Shown piece by piece: positions 11,801-22,085 of a stretch of DNA of 64,000 bases. The notes beneath the pieces were generated by a model. The model made no database searches and was not told where the DNA came from. It saw only the letters and a program-made list of their open reading frames with translations. Source of the DNA: Nansenia antarctica (taxonomy: Eukaryota > Chordata > Actinopteri > Argentiniformes > Microstomatidae); contig OZ022341.1 of the NCBI GenBank assembly GCA_963989245.1, forward strand, positions 51,658,933-51,722,932. Direction: 5' to 3'. Position 1 is the first letter of the stretch. Each line of letters starts with the position of its first letter. Position numbers and translations under genes: made by a program.

Positions 11801-12850
11801 TGGAGGACCTAGGGGTGTGCTACGCCCTTGGGGGATGGCTCCCCTCCCGGGCAGCGACGCTGGCTCCCTCTGGGCCGCGTAGCGGTCGGGTCCCTGGTCC
11901 TCTTCCTTCCAGGTGGTCAGCTGGGCCTGTAGTTGGACAGGCATGGCGGGGGTCATGGAGCCATCGGCGGGGGGTTCAGGAGATGGCACTCGAGAGGGCC
12001 GTGCGGATGATGCTCTGGAGCTACGGGCCGACGGAGCTCTGCTGATGCACACGTCGCGCATGGTCTGCATCACTTCCTCCATCTTCTCCGCGTGCAGTTG
12101 CTCTCTCTCCATCTGGAGGCGGTCGCGCTCCATCTGGAAGCGTTCACGTTCTAGCGCCTCCTGGCGCTGTCTCTCCGCCGCGCGTTCCGCTCCGTTCATC
12201 TGGAAGCGTTCACGTTCTAGCGCCTCCTGGCGCTGTCTCTCCGCCGCCTCCATCTGGAGGCGCTCGCGCTCGAAATGGATGCGTTCCCTCTCTCGTTCAC
12301 GCTCGAACTGGAGGCGTTCTCGCTCTAACGCCACCTCGGCCTGTTGGCGCATACATTCGGACAGCGCGGCACTACTCCCTCTGGAGTGCAGGCTATCCGC
12401 CCCAGAGGCAGAACTGCCCACGGAAACCCTGGACCGGGAGGAAGCCACTGAGCGGCAGGAGCTAGGTCTCGAGCGCGCCGTACTGGGAGGCAGATCGTTA
12501 AGGCTGAGGCCCTCCCTCTTCCGCCCGCAGGCGCTGTCGGACCGGGCCTCTCCTTCCTGCTCTTCCGTTTCCACGGCAGAACCCTGCGGTTCTGCCATCT
12601 CATCCTCAGGCTGGTGCTCTTTGAGGGCTGTCTCAGTGCTAGCCACCCGCGCGCCGGCGGACACCTCGGCCTCTCCGACCACTGTATCCCGTGGAGTGCG
12701 CTCCTCGCTACCACTCAGTGAGCTTTCGAGCTCAAGCTCATACTCCTGTAACCTCGGAGGCAACCGCGGGACTCTCTGTGGTCGTGGCTCTGGCTCAGGG
12801 GGCGGAGAAGGGGGGGTAACTGTCTGGTCTGGTTGGCTGCGCTCAGCCAT
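8822..12850 (-). CDS. Gag-PR-PRPF40A fusion polyprotein (1342 aa)
   Basis: Single frame from ATG 12850 (20 nt past the primer site) to TAA at 8822. Residues 1-600 are Gag: acidic/Ser-rich N-terminus, a long RER/QMER coiled coil at about 165-265, and a capsid-like region. Residues about 610-680 hold three Cys/His knuckles (CPYCTSEHW, CWNCGRDHLAKNC, CNRCEEVH). A retropepsin motif (YAVLDDGSERTILL) follows at about 740. Up to residue 904 it parallels the autonomous copy at 28640-34951. Residues 905-1255 are host PRPF40A: WW1 (from Trp943), WW2 (from Trp984), FF1 (about 1121-1175) and an FF3-like domain (about 1185-1245). The last 87 residues return to the BEL tail. RT, RNase H and integrase are absent. 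The predicted protein would assemble and mature as Gag while displaying WW/FF protein-binding modules; whether it is made is unknown. Confidence 0.92.
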   Translation of the reverse strand: MAERSQPDQTVTPPSPPPEPEPRPQRVPRLPPRLQEYELELESSLSGSEERTPRDTVVGEAEVSAGARVASTETALKEHQPEDEMAEPQGSAVETEEQEGEARSDSACGRKREGLSLNDLPPSTARSRPSSCRSVASSRSRVSVGSSASGADSLHSRGSSAALSECMRQQAEVALERERLQFERERERERIHFERERLQMEAAERQRQEALERERFQMNGAERAAERQRQEALERERFQMERDRLQMEREQLHAEKMEEVMQTMRDVCISRAPSARSSRASSARPSRVPSPEPPADGSMTPAMPVQLQAQLTTWKEEDQGPDRYAAQREPASLPGRGAIPQGRSTPLGPPVHQNACRPDTQTVTPAPIIHYRMFPQVEGPKFPFFKDEDRSQYVELRICLDTLLDDSCSESYKYAILLQHVRNPRAHNMVLAHASAPTPYTRALADLDARYGRPWNHALAELQALEQQAPIKDDRALDDFALRVHTLVGMLKTQGPAGASEINSTSNVERLLRKIPRFRQERFRRQQRVRNPGKLGLSMAAFAEFLLEEVHDTNVDAMGYAEPKKEREKGDRWDGPSSNRGRPVGVLHTEEEPRRERKARPEGKDSSQPHQKGRRGPPPCPYCTSEHWFNECSDFNNLSTEAKQRWLEENKRCWNCGRDHLAKNCTLRRKCNRCEEVHLNILHEVSLARSTEGTRSPRSGSAPEEATPVYYLDPARSSGSKVLLKVVKVRLHHNNAVYDTYAVLDDGSERTILLQGAVRQLGLQGTAEKLTLRTIRRDLKEVTGARINFSISPAGRPSDRYRLRNVFTADQLALSRYDYPLERLRARYSHLRRVDLHPIEGAEPTLLIGSDNAELIVSLRPPLRGPRGCPMAVKTALGWALQGATEGRDRDGRATSSLHVRTEEANQPTGPPGVESIAASAPGTVSTTNGSPQDDQPKKKPLWTEHKSLDGKTYFYNTETKQSSWEKPDDLKSPAEQMLSKCPWKEYKSDTGKPYYYNSQTKESRWTKPKELEDLEAMIKAEENGTVEAAAPGTAPVPTLQVDPAATMANMMDMEAMAATAVAEEHLQVAMHPHVAEVSIDAPVNSVEYTSAMEVSASIVDASKEERPELAKKTYKWNPKEEAKQAFKELLKEKGVSSNASWEQAMRMIINDPRYSALPKLSEKKQAFKAYKAKKEKEQAKQLRKRNWEALKNILDNMANVTYRTTWSEAQQYLLDNPTFAEYEELQNMDKEDALICFEEHIRALEKEEKQKTLLRERDNLSEGAVVLVIDQSLPRAAWQTGRVTRVLPGPDGRVRTAIVDVGGRTYTRPVARLIELPQITKDTITSYLTLLEQPSQCAFLS
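9087..10137 (-). other. Captured host prpf40a cDNA segment
   Basis: PRPF40A is a U1 snRNP-associated splicing factor whose WW domains bind proline-rich partners such as SF1. Visible hallmarks: LWTEHKSLDGKTYFYN with SSWEKPDDL (WW1), CPWKEYKSDTGKPYYYN with ESRWTKPKELEDLE (WW2), AKQAFKELLKEKG with SNASWEQAM and NDPRYSALPKLSEKKQAF (FF1), and KRNWEALKNILDNMANV with NMDKEDALICFEEHIRAL (FF3-like). The pieces lie in host order without introns, so the source was spliced mRNA. The FF2 region (about 70 residues in the family) is missing between AYKAK and KEKEQ. PRPF40A fits better than PRPF40B by the NTETKQS, WEKPDDL and NWEALKNILDNMANV stretches. Orientation matches gag. Confidence 0.92.
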
Positions 12851-12869
12851 GCTATCACTACACTACCTA

Positions 12870-12886
12870 TCCGGCTCGAAGGACCA
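12870..12886 (-). other. Primer binding site, tRNA-Tyr
   Basis: Minus strand TGGTCCTTCGAGCCGGA is complementary over 17 nt to the 3' end of vertebrate tRNA-Tyr(GTA) with CCA added. Two bases (AT) separate it from the LTR. Identical to the site of the autonomous copy. Confidence 0.85.
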
Positions 12887-12888
12887 AT

Positions 12889-13947
12889 TGTAACCAGGGA
12901 GTAGCTGAAAGGACTGTAGAATTTAGGAAGGGGCTGGTTATCTAACTAACTCTGAGCTAAATAGGCAGTGTAGGAGGATACAGGCAGGGGGCGCCAGCAA
13001 ACCGTTAGACTAGCAGTTACTATCGTTAGCATTAGCATGGGAATTAGCATTAGCATTAGCATTGGAATTAGCATTAGCATTAGCCTTGGAATTAGCATTA
13101 GCCTTCGCATACAAACAACTAAACACACGGTAACGGTATCCCATATGAACAACACATTTATTTACATGACTGATGTATACATCCCCAGATATACATTCCC
13201 TCCCCGCCGGCCACACACACACTCAATCACTCACTCATAGTATCTGGCCTGAACAGGCTTATAGTCCCGGACTGTGGTGCGCGTTGAGGCCTGGTTGGAT
13301 GGCATGTGCGTCGAGGAAGGTAGCAGACAAAAGGGGGGGGGTGACGTAGCAACGCGGAGGGAAAGGGCCTTCTTCTTGGTCAACGACGAGGTGAAGGGCC
13401 CAGGTCCGGTGGTCCACGTCGAAGCTCCGATGGAGTCAGCGTTCGGTCGCAGTCCGCTCGTGGAGGCGACGATTCTGTCCAGTTTGGCGTCTCGTTTGGT
13501 CCAACGTTAACAGCCGGCTGCTGGCAAGGCTGTCTAACGGGGACACAACTAAACGGGCTATCACAGCTCTGAACTCGATAATCACTCTTGGTCTTCAGCT
13601 TCAGCACGGGGTGCGTGTTACTGAATCCGCCATCTTAGATTGACTTTTCGTTGCTTCTCTCTCGTTACTCTCTCTCTCGTTACTCTCTCTCGTTCTGATT
13701 CTCTTCACACACTGACACACTGAGCACTTCCGTTCCTATATATACACCACCGAACCTAGCATCCGGGTCACGGACACACCCCGGATATACCACGTCATCA
13801 AACATATACATAAACATTACAATAACAATACATACACTTCACGAAACGTATATGAATAGTATAGAAAATAACAAAGGAAATAACTGGGGCAAAATAGGGC
13901 TGGTTTGGGGAAACTAAACTGGCTCTAAACTGTGGGCCTTCACAACA
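12889..13947 (-). repeat. 5' LTR of chimeric BEL element
   Basis: 1059 bp, nearly identical to the 3' LTR. Differences seen: one A/C substitution (8218 versus the equivalent near 13369), a G-run of 9 versus 10, and one extra CT dinucleotide near 13672. This is the promoter copy for the minus-strand transcript. Confidence 0.95.
13627..13744 (-). promoter_or_regulatory. LTR core promoter with TATA and YY1-like site
   Basis: In transcription order the LTR has TATATATA (13744-13737) and, about 100 bp downstream, AAGATGGCGG (reverse of 13627-13636), which matches the YY1 core AAGATGGCGGC. The polyadenylation hexamer lies about 580 bp further on. Roles are inferred from motif and spacing only. Confidence 0.5.
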
Positions 13948-15490
<1,543 letters not shown>

Positions 15491-15491
15491 T

Positions 15492-15571
15492 GGACACACA
15501 TGCACGCACACACACCATGTACACACACATGCACGAACACACACATCACGCACACACACACGCACACACAC

Positions 15572-15603
<32 letters not shown>
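15492..15603. repeat. AC-rich microsatellite
   Basis: Imperfect AC repeat with GCAC interruptions, immediately before the LINE. Confidence 0.9.
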
Positions 15604-15604
15604 T

Positions 15605-17597
15605 CTCAGTGATTTAATCTGAACTGGCAGATCACTGGAGCCTAACTGGTGTGTTTGTGCAGCAACAGCTCTCTGAGGGGGATTCCGCCTCCGTCTGGAA
15701 AGGCCTAAAGACCATCACCAACTACAAACCCAAGTCCCCGCTGATGTCCGACAACCTCCCTCTCGCTAACGAGCTGAACGAGTTCTACTGTAGGTTTGAG
15801 AAAGAGAGGTTCCCGCCCACCCCCGCCCTCTCCCTCCACCCCCCCCGGCTACGACCACCACCCCCGTCCCCCAGGGGGGCCAATGTCCCTCCTGCTACCC
15901 CCACCCTCCCCCCTCCCCCTCCCCTCCCTCCCCCCTCCTCACCCGCCCCGCCCACCCCCACCCCCCTTTCCCCACCCCCTCTCTCTGTCACAGTGCGAGA
16001 GGTAAACAGACTGTTTAAGAGGCAGAATCCCCGGAAGGCAGCTGGTCCGGATTCCGTCTCTCCCTCTGTCCTGAAGCACTGCGCCGACCAGCTGGCCCCG
16101 GTGTTTACCCACATCTTCAACGCCTCGCTGGAGCTGTGTCACGTCCCAGCGTGCTTCAAGGCATCAACCATCATCCCCGTCCCCAAGAAGGCCAAGGTCA
16201 CAGGCCTCAACGACTACAGACCCGTCGCTCTGACCTCTGTCGTCATGAAGGTCCTGGAGCGCCTTGTCCTGGCCTACCTGAAGCTCATCACGGATCCTGT
16301 GCTGGACCCCCTGCAGTTCGCGTACAGAGCCAATAGATCCACGGAGGACGCCGTGAACATGGCTCTGCACTACGTACTAGAACACCTAGACACTGCAGGC
16401 AACTACGCCAGGATCCTGTTCGTGGACTTCAGCTCGGCCTTCAACACGATCCTCCCACACATCCTGGAGCACCAGCTATCCCTGCTGCAGGTGCCGGACT
16501 CCACCTGCAGGTGGATCATGGACTTCCTGACTGACAGGTCTCAGCGGGTGAAGCTGGGGAAGAGCATTTCCAGCTCCAGGTCCACCAGCACGGGCTCCCC
16601 GCAGGGCTGCGTCCTGTCTCCAGCACTATTCTCCCTATACACCAACAGCTGTGTCTCCCGCCACCCCTCGGTCAAGCTCCTGAAGTTTGCAGACGACACC
16701 ACCCTGGTGGGCCTCATCTCCGGGGGGGGACGAATCTGCCGACAGGGGTGAGATCGAGGGGCTGCAGAGCTGGTGCAGTTTAAACAATCTGGAGCTCAAT
16801 GCTCTGAAAACAGTGGAGATGGTGGTGGACTTCCGTAGGAAAGCAGCCCTGCCCCCTCCCATCACGCTGGGAGGTACCCCGGTGGCCTCCGTGGAGTCAT
16901 GCCGCTTTCTAGGCATGACCATCTCCCGGGACCTCAAGTGGGAGCGGAACACCGAGGCCCTCAGGGAGAAGGCCCAGAAGAGGATGTTCTTCCTCCGGCA
17001 GCTGAGGTCCATGATGGTCCAGTTTTACACGGCCATCATAGAGTCCATCCTCACCCACTCCATCATCACCTGGTTCCCTGCTGCAACGACCAAGGACAAG
17101 GCCAAGTTGCAGTGGGTGTTACGTTCAGCAGAGAGGGTGATCGGCTGTCCCTTGCCCTCCCTCAACTCCTTGCATGACACCAGGGCTCTGAGGAGGGCAA
17201 GAAAGATCATGGCCGACCCCTTCCACCCCGGCCACGGCCTCCTCACCCTGCTTCCCTCTGGAAGAAGGTTGCGGCTGCCTAAGGCACTGAAGGCCCGCCA
17301 CAGGCTCAGTTTCTTCCCCTCAGCCGCCAGGCTGATAAATGACTCTGGCTTCCCCCTCCCCCCCGCCCCCAAGTCTGCCCAGGACTGAATATGCACTGGA
17401 CTCACTGTAAAAACTCTGCACTGCACTTTATATATGTTGCACTATCCAATGCACTGTTGTCTGTCCTGTGTTGTCCTGTATACACGTGAAAAAAGTATAA
17501 ACGCACTTACTGTAATGCCGAAGCAAATTCCTATATGTGTATGCATAATGGCAATAAACGTTATCTGAATCTGAATCTGAATCTGAATCTGAATCTT
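15605..17597 (+). mobile_element. L2-like LINE, 5'-truncated
   Basis: The 3' end has ATGGCAATAAACG followed by five TGAATC units (17558-17597), the kind of short tandem tail typical of L2/CR1-type LINEs. The 5' end lacks the endonuclease and starts inside the RT-proximal linker near the AC repeat. Confidence 0.85.
15651..17388 (+). pseudogene. L2-like reverse transcriptase, frameshifted
   Basis: 15651-16751 encodes the linker and RT core: NPRKAAGPDSVSPSVLK, DYRPVALTSVVMKVLERLV, LFVDFSSAFNTILP, TGSPQGCVLSPALFSLYT and the catalytic LKFADDTTLV. The frame then breaks in the G-run at about 16723-16731. The C-terminal part continues in another frame from 16687 to 17388 (LNALKTVEMVVDFRR, FLGMTISRDLKWE, RRARKIMADPFHPGH). 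A proline-rich linker of C-rich sequence lies at 15830-15975. One indel in a homopolymer is enough to explain the break. Truncation at the 5' end makes it inactive anyway. Confidence 0.88.
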
Positions 17598-17820
17598 ACA
17601 GCCCACCTGTGCGGATCAGAACACATACACACCTCTGTGAGGGGTAACACGCACGCCCACACACACAAACGCATGCACACACACAAACACACACACACAC
17701 ACACGAAAGAGTAGGGGTCAATAAAAAATCATATAAGGACAGGATCGGTTGTGGAAGCTTGGTTTTCCCAGCTGCAAAGTGGCCTGTTAGCCCAAGATTC
17801 AGGGCTAATTTTGACAACCC
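17598..17820. other. AC-rich spacer
   Basis: Imperfect AC repeat 17650-17705, otherwise unique. No gene. Confidence 0.5.
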
Positions 17821-17909
17821 ATAAACACGTACATGTACATGTACATAACCTGCCATCAACCAGTCATAAACATGTACATAACCTGCCATCAACCAGTCAT
17901 AAACATATA
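17821..17909. repeat. 33-bp minisatellite, left fragment
   Basis: About 2.5 copies of the unit that resumes at 21267, cut off by the LINE insertion at 17910. Confidence 0.85.
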
Positions 17910-18328
17910 CATGAATGAATTAATGAATGAATGAATGGTCTTTATTGTCATTGATATAGTACAGGTACCAAACAACGAAATTTGGGAGGGGGGGCTCCCC
18001 TGGTGCTAGGAAAGAAAAAAAACTAAAAAACAAGAAGGGTAAGGAGCTGGTTTACATAAATAAAGGCTATACATGTACACTATCCACTATACTATACAAA
18101 TAAAACACTGTGCTGTACTCTATGCTATGCTATACCTATTCTAACATTTCCTATTCTCTGCAACCTTATGTACCCTAGGGTTGTCATATTGCACATAGTG
18201 TTATTGCACATTCATTTAAAGTGTCGCAGTTTGCAGGCTTGAAATGTACACATTTGTGGCTCAGCACTACACCTGATTTCAATCCAGCAGCTGCCATCAA
18301 TCCGTCCAGACTGTCCAGGGCCCAGAAC

Positions 18329-21069
18329 CTAGGTCTTTGCTGTGTTCAGGGCCTGAATGGCCCTGGGGTAGAAGCTGAGCTTCAGTCTGTTTGTCCTTGC
18401 GAACATGGTCCTGAACCGCCTGTTTGAGGGCAGCCGAGCAAAGTGTTCGTACCCAGGGTGGGATGGGTCTCTGAAGATCTTGGAGGCCTTCCTGAGGCAG
18501 CGTGTGTTGTACAGCTCTTCCAGAGAGGGGAGGGGGGCGCCGGTGATCTTCTGGGCCGATCTCACGACTCTCTGTAGCGCATTCCTCTCTGCGGCTGTGC
18601 AGCTGGAGAACCAGTTGCAGATGCAGTAGGTGAGGATGCTCTCCACTGCGCAGCGGTAGAAGGCCACCAGCATCTCCTGTCCGATGTGGTCTTTCCTGAG
18701 GACTCTCAGGAAGAAGAGCCGCTGTTGTGCCTTCTTGATGATGGCTGCTGTGTTGTTCTTCCAGGACAGGTCATCCTGTATGTGCACCCCCAGGAATCGG
18801 AGGGTTGAGACTCTCTCCACGCTCCCTCCGTCGATGAGCAGGGGCTGGACCTCAGATTTTTTCCTCCTGAAGTCCACGATGATTTCCTGGGTCTTTGACT
18901 GGTTCAGCAGCAGGTTGTTAACCTTGCACAGCTTGCTCAGCTGCTCTACCTCATCCCTGTACGCCGCCTCGTCCCCCCCCGAGATGCAGCCCACCACGGT
19001 GGTGTCGTCTGCAAACTTTACGATGGAGTTGCTGGGGTGGACGGGGGTGAAGTCGTAGGTGTAGAGGTTGTAGAGGATGGGGCTTAGCACGCAGCCCTGG
19101 GGGGACCCAGTGCTGAGTCTGAGGGCTGTGGAGGTGTGGGAGCCCACCCGCACCCTCTGGGGGCGGTCAGACAGGAAGTCCTTGATCCATGCACATATAG
19201 AGTGTGATAGTAGTTTGGTCACTAGCCTGTCTGGAAGGATGGTGTTGAAGGCAGAGCTGAAGTCCACAAAGAGCAGTCTCGCGTAGCTGTTTCCCCTCTC
19301 CAGGTGGGATAGAGTGGCGTGGAGAGTCGTCGCGATGGCGTCCTCTGTGGACCTGTGGGCTCTGTAGGCGAACTGGTATGGATCCAGGTTGGGCGGGAGG
19401 CATGTGACTATGTGGGCCCGGACTAGTTTCTCGAAGCACTTCATGATGATTGGTGTGAGTGCCACCGGGCGGTAGTCGTTTAGGCAGCTCACCGTGCTTT
19501 TCTTCGGGACTGGGATGATAGTTGAGGTTTTCAGGCAGGGTGGGATGGTGGCCTGGGACAGGGACTGGTTGAAGATGTTGGTGAAAACCCCGGCCAGCTG
19601 GTCGGCGCAGTCCCTCAGCACCCGTCCCAGGACGCCATCCGGCCCTGAGGCTTTCCTGGGGTCCACCGCCTTCAGCACGCGTCTCACTTCATGCTCTGTG
19701 AGGGTGAGGCTGCTGAGAGCTGGAGAGAGTGGTGTTTGTGTTGTGGTTACCTCCGTTCGCCCCTCGTCGAACCGGGCGTAGAAGGAGTTCAGCTTTTCCG
19801 CCAGCAGGGGGTCGTCCTCCGCGGCTGTGAGCCTGTTGGCTCTGAAGTTTGTCATGTGCTGAACCCCCTGCCACACCCGCCTGGAGTCGTTGCTCAGGAA
19901 GCATTCCTCAATCTTCTCTCTGTGGTCTGCCTTGGCCTCCCGGATGCCGCGCTTTAGGTTAGCCCTGGTGGTGCTGTACAGCAGTGTGCCCTTCCCTGCG
20001 AAGGCGTTGTCCCTCTCCTTTTTTTGGACCTTCCCAGTCATCCATGGCTTCGCGTTGGGGTAGACCCGGACCCGTTTGTCCACAGTGGCTGAGTTGGTGC
20101 AGTTCACTATGTGGTTCAGAACCGACGACGTGAACTGTTCCAGGTCTTCATGCTCATATTCCTGCCATGAGGTGCCATTCAGGCAGATCTGCAGTGGAGC
20201 GGACCCTGCTGGCCAGGTTCTGACAGTCTTAGTGGTGATGGGAGCACTGGGATCAGGAGGATTGACACATGGTCAGACATGCCAAGATGAGCTAGCGGTC
20301 TAGCCTTGTAAGCAAGCTTGATGTTGGTGTATACCTTATCCAGTGTTTTTTCTCCTCTTGTTGCACATTTAACATGCTGATAGAACTTCGGTAGTACTAC
20401 CTTCAGGTCAGCATGATTGAAATCTCCCGCGATGATGTGTACGGCTTGAGGGTCCGCGCTCAGTCCACTACTGATGACGTCATATAGCCGCGCCAATGCT
20501 AAGCTACCAACCGCGTTAGGCGGAATGTTAACACATGTAATGTACACTGCGTTGAATTCCCTCGGGAGGTATGTGGGTCGGCATTTAACAGTCAAATATT
20601 CCAGGTCTGGGGAGCAGTGGCTACTTACAGTTTTTGTGTTTAAGCACCAGCTGTCCTTCGTAGATATAATGAGGCCGCCTCCGCGCGTCTTCTCACTAAG
20701 CAGCGTCCTGTCCGCCCGGTGTAAAGTCCTTCCTTCCAAACCGACCGCGGAGTCCAAGATGGTGTCATTTATCCAGGTCTCCGTGAGAATAATCACACAG
20801 CTATCTCCCACGGTGTTGTTAGTAGCGACCTGCAGTCTCAATTCGTCCATCTTGTTAGCCAGAGACCTGACGTTGGATAGGAAAATACTCGGCAAAGCAG
20901 GTTTATCCGGGCTTCTCTTTAGCCTAGCTAGCAGGCCTCCCCTTCGTCCTCGGCGTTGCTTACGGTCACGACGCCGACGTTTGCGCTTGAGGGCTGGGAC
21001 CGCGAACCATTGTTCTCCCGGCGACCTAGCGATTTCGAATGGGATCCTTTGTTGTTTCAAGAATTCCAT
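18329..21069 (-). pseudogene. L2-like endonuclease-RT protein, one frameshift
   Basis: 20179-21069 encodes a basic N-terminus (KRKRRRRDRKQRRGRRGG) and an apurinic-type endonuclease (LSNVRSLANKMDEL, CVIILTETWINDTI, RGGGLIIS, HIIAGDFNHADLK, LGMSDHVSILLIPVL). 18329-20107 encodes the RT (KASGPDGVLGRVLRDCA, DYRPVALTPIIMKC, LFVDFSSAFNTILP, TGSPQGCVLSPILYNLYT, VKFADDTTVVG) and C-terminal region. Between them, near 20230-20240, the reading moves by one frame. The sequence between 20107 and about 20230 remains open in the RT frame (WPAGSAPLQICLNGTSWQ). So this looks like one roughly 900-residue-plus ORF with a single indel. Confidence 0.85.
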
Positions 21070-21241
21070 TGTTAAAGTCCTCTCATTTTGCGCACCAACT
21101 TCTAGTAAGTCTAGTCTGCTGTAGGTACTATTAACACAGCCGTTTCATATGAGTATTAACATAAAAAAGTACATACAAATGTACTTAGAAACACTTAAAA
21201 GCACCGATTTGGGAGCTCCCCCAAGCCTCGCGACCAAGCGC

Positions 21242-21252
21242 GCCGCCATCTT
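21242..21252 (-). promoter_or_regulatory. YY1-like site in LINE leader
   Basis: AAGATGGCGGC on the minus strand, close to the inferred 5' end of the LINE. It matches the YY1 core; YY1 sites at LINE 5' ends help position initiation in mammalian L1. Inference from motif and position. Confidence 0.4.
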
Positions 21253-21266
21253 TGTGTTGTTTTTGA

Positions 21267-21585
21267 CATGACCCGCCATCAACCGGTCATAAACATGTAC
21301 ATAACCTGCCGTCAACCAGTGATAAACATGTACATAACCTGCCATCAACCAGTCATAAACATGTACATAACCTGCCGTCAACCAGTCATAAACATGTACA
21401 TAACCTGCCGTCAACCAGTCATAAACATGTACATAACCTGCCATCAACCAGTGATAAACATGTACATAACCTGCCATCAACCAGTCATAAACATGTACAT
21501 AACCTGCTGTCAACCAGTCATAAACATGTACATAACCTACCATCAACCAGTCATAAACATGTACATAACCTGCCATCAACCAGTC
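21267..21585. repeat. 33-bp minisatellite, middle segment (about 10 units)
   Basis: Unit reads CATAAACATGTACATAACC followed by TGCCATCAACCAGT, with CCG/CTG/CTA variants. Followed by the solo LTR at 21586. Confidence 0.97.
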
Positions 21586-22085
21586 TGTGGGGAGCATGGC
21601 GCGTTCTGGCCTGCAGAGGGAGCCAGACTGCCGTTGGGGGGGGGGAATAATGAGCTGATTACGGACAGGTGTCAGTGATCAGACTCGTTATCCCACTGGT
21701 CTATTTAACCTGTGTGTGTTTGTTCCCTCGGGAGATGAGAAGGGCAGGAAGTACCTGCCGCACGGAGACGCACTGTGGGAGACAGAGAGAGAGAGAGCCG
21801 CGGCGAGGACGCACGAGATCCCGAAAGGGGGTGTGGTGCGGGGAGCCGGGCGAACGGAGCGGGTCCCGAAAGGGAAGCAGCGGGGAGAGAGCGAGAGCTC
21901 TGCCGGGGAGCGAACGGGTCCCGAGAGGGGGCGTGTCGCGGAGCGGGTCCCGAAAGGGAAGCAGCGGGGGTAAAGACTCGCTCAGCACATCGGTGACGGT
22001 GCTGAGCTGTGCGGGACTTAAATAAATACCTATTCTGCACCTGTTCCTCTGTGTCGACCTCCCTCTGTGCCTAGAGACCCTTACA
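21586..22085 (+). mobile_element. Solo LTR, family A (500 bp)
   Basis: Starts TGTGGGGAGCATGGCG and ends GAGACCCTTACA (TG...CA). Flanked by the perfect 5-bp duplication CAGTC (21581-21585, 22086-22090) within the minisatellite. AATAAA at about 22020-22025 gives plus orientation. It has no internal sequence, so it is a recombination product. A second, longer copy is at 26763-27350. Parental family not identified. Confidence 0.92.

Larger units (their letters stand above)
7737..13947 (-). mobile_element. Chimeric BEL/Pao retrotransposon carrying PRPF40A cDNA
   Basis: A 6.2-kb LTR element on the minus strand. LTRs (7737-8794 and 12889-13947) begin and end TG...CA. Flanks share 4 bp GTAT (7733-7736, 13948-13951). 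The primer site abuts the 5' LTR, and a purine-rich ATGGGGCGGC (reverse of 8795-8804) abuts the 3' LTR. The interior has one long frame: BEL gag and protease, then host PRPF40A sequence where RT, RNase H and integrase should be, then the retroviral C-terminal tail. The two LTRs differ by one substitution and two length changes in simple repeats, so insertion was recent. It lacks its own enzymes and must have been copied in trans. Confidence 0.95.
17910..21266 (-). mobile_element. Nearly full-length L2-like LINE, 3.36 kb
   Basis: Minus strand. The 3' end (17910-17940) is an ATTC-type tandem tail preceded by GACAATAAAGACC. The 5' end has a GC-rich leader with AAGATGGCGGC (reverse of 21242-21252). 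Both flanks are the 33-bp minisatellite, so the element landed inside the array. A truncated relative of its 3' end is at 62922-63402. Assigned to the L2 group by RT motifs and tail; clade not certain. Confidence 0.85.

Noticed and set aside
8894..12893. Plus-strand frames opposite the BEL gag (178 and 326 codons, and others)
   Set aside because: Antisense shadows of a GC-rich, coiled-coil coding region. Composition follows the minus-strand protein.
21586..22085. Plus frames of 118 and 85 codons rich in Arg/Gly/Glu
   Set aside because: They lie wholly in a solo LTR with clear ends and target duplication.
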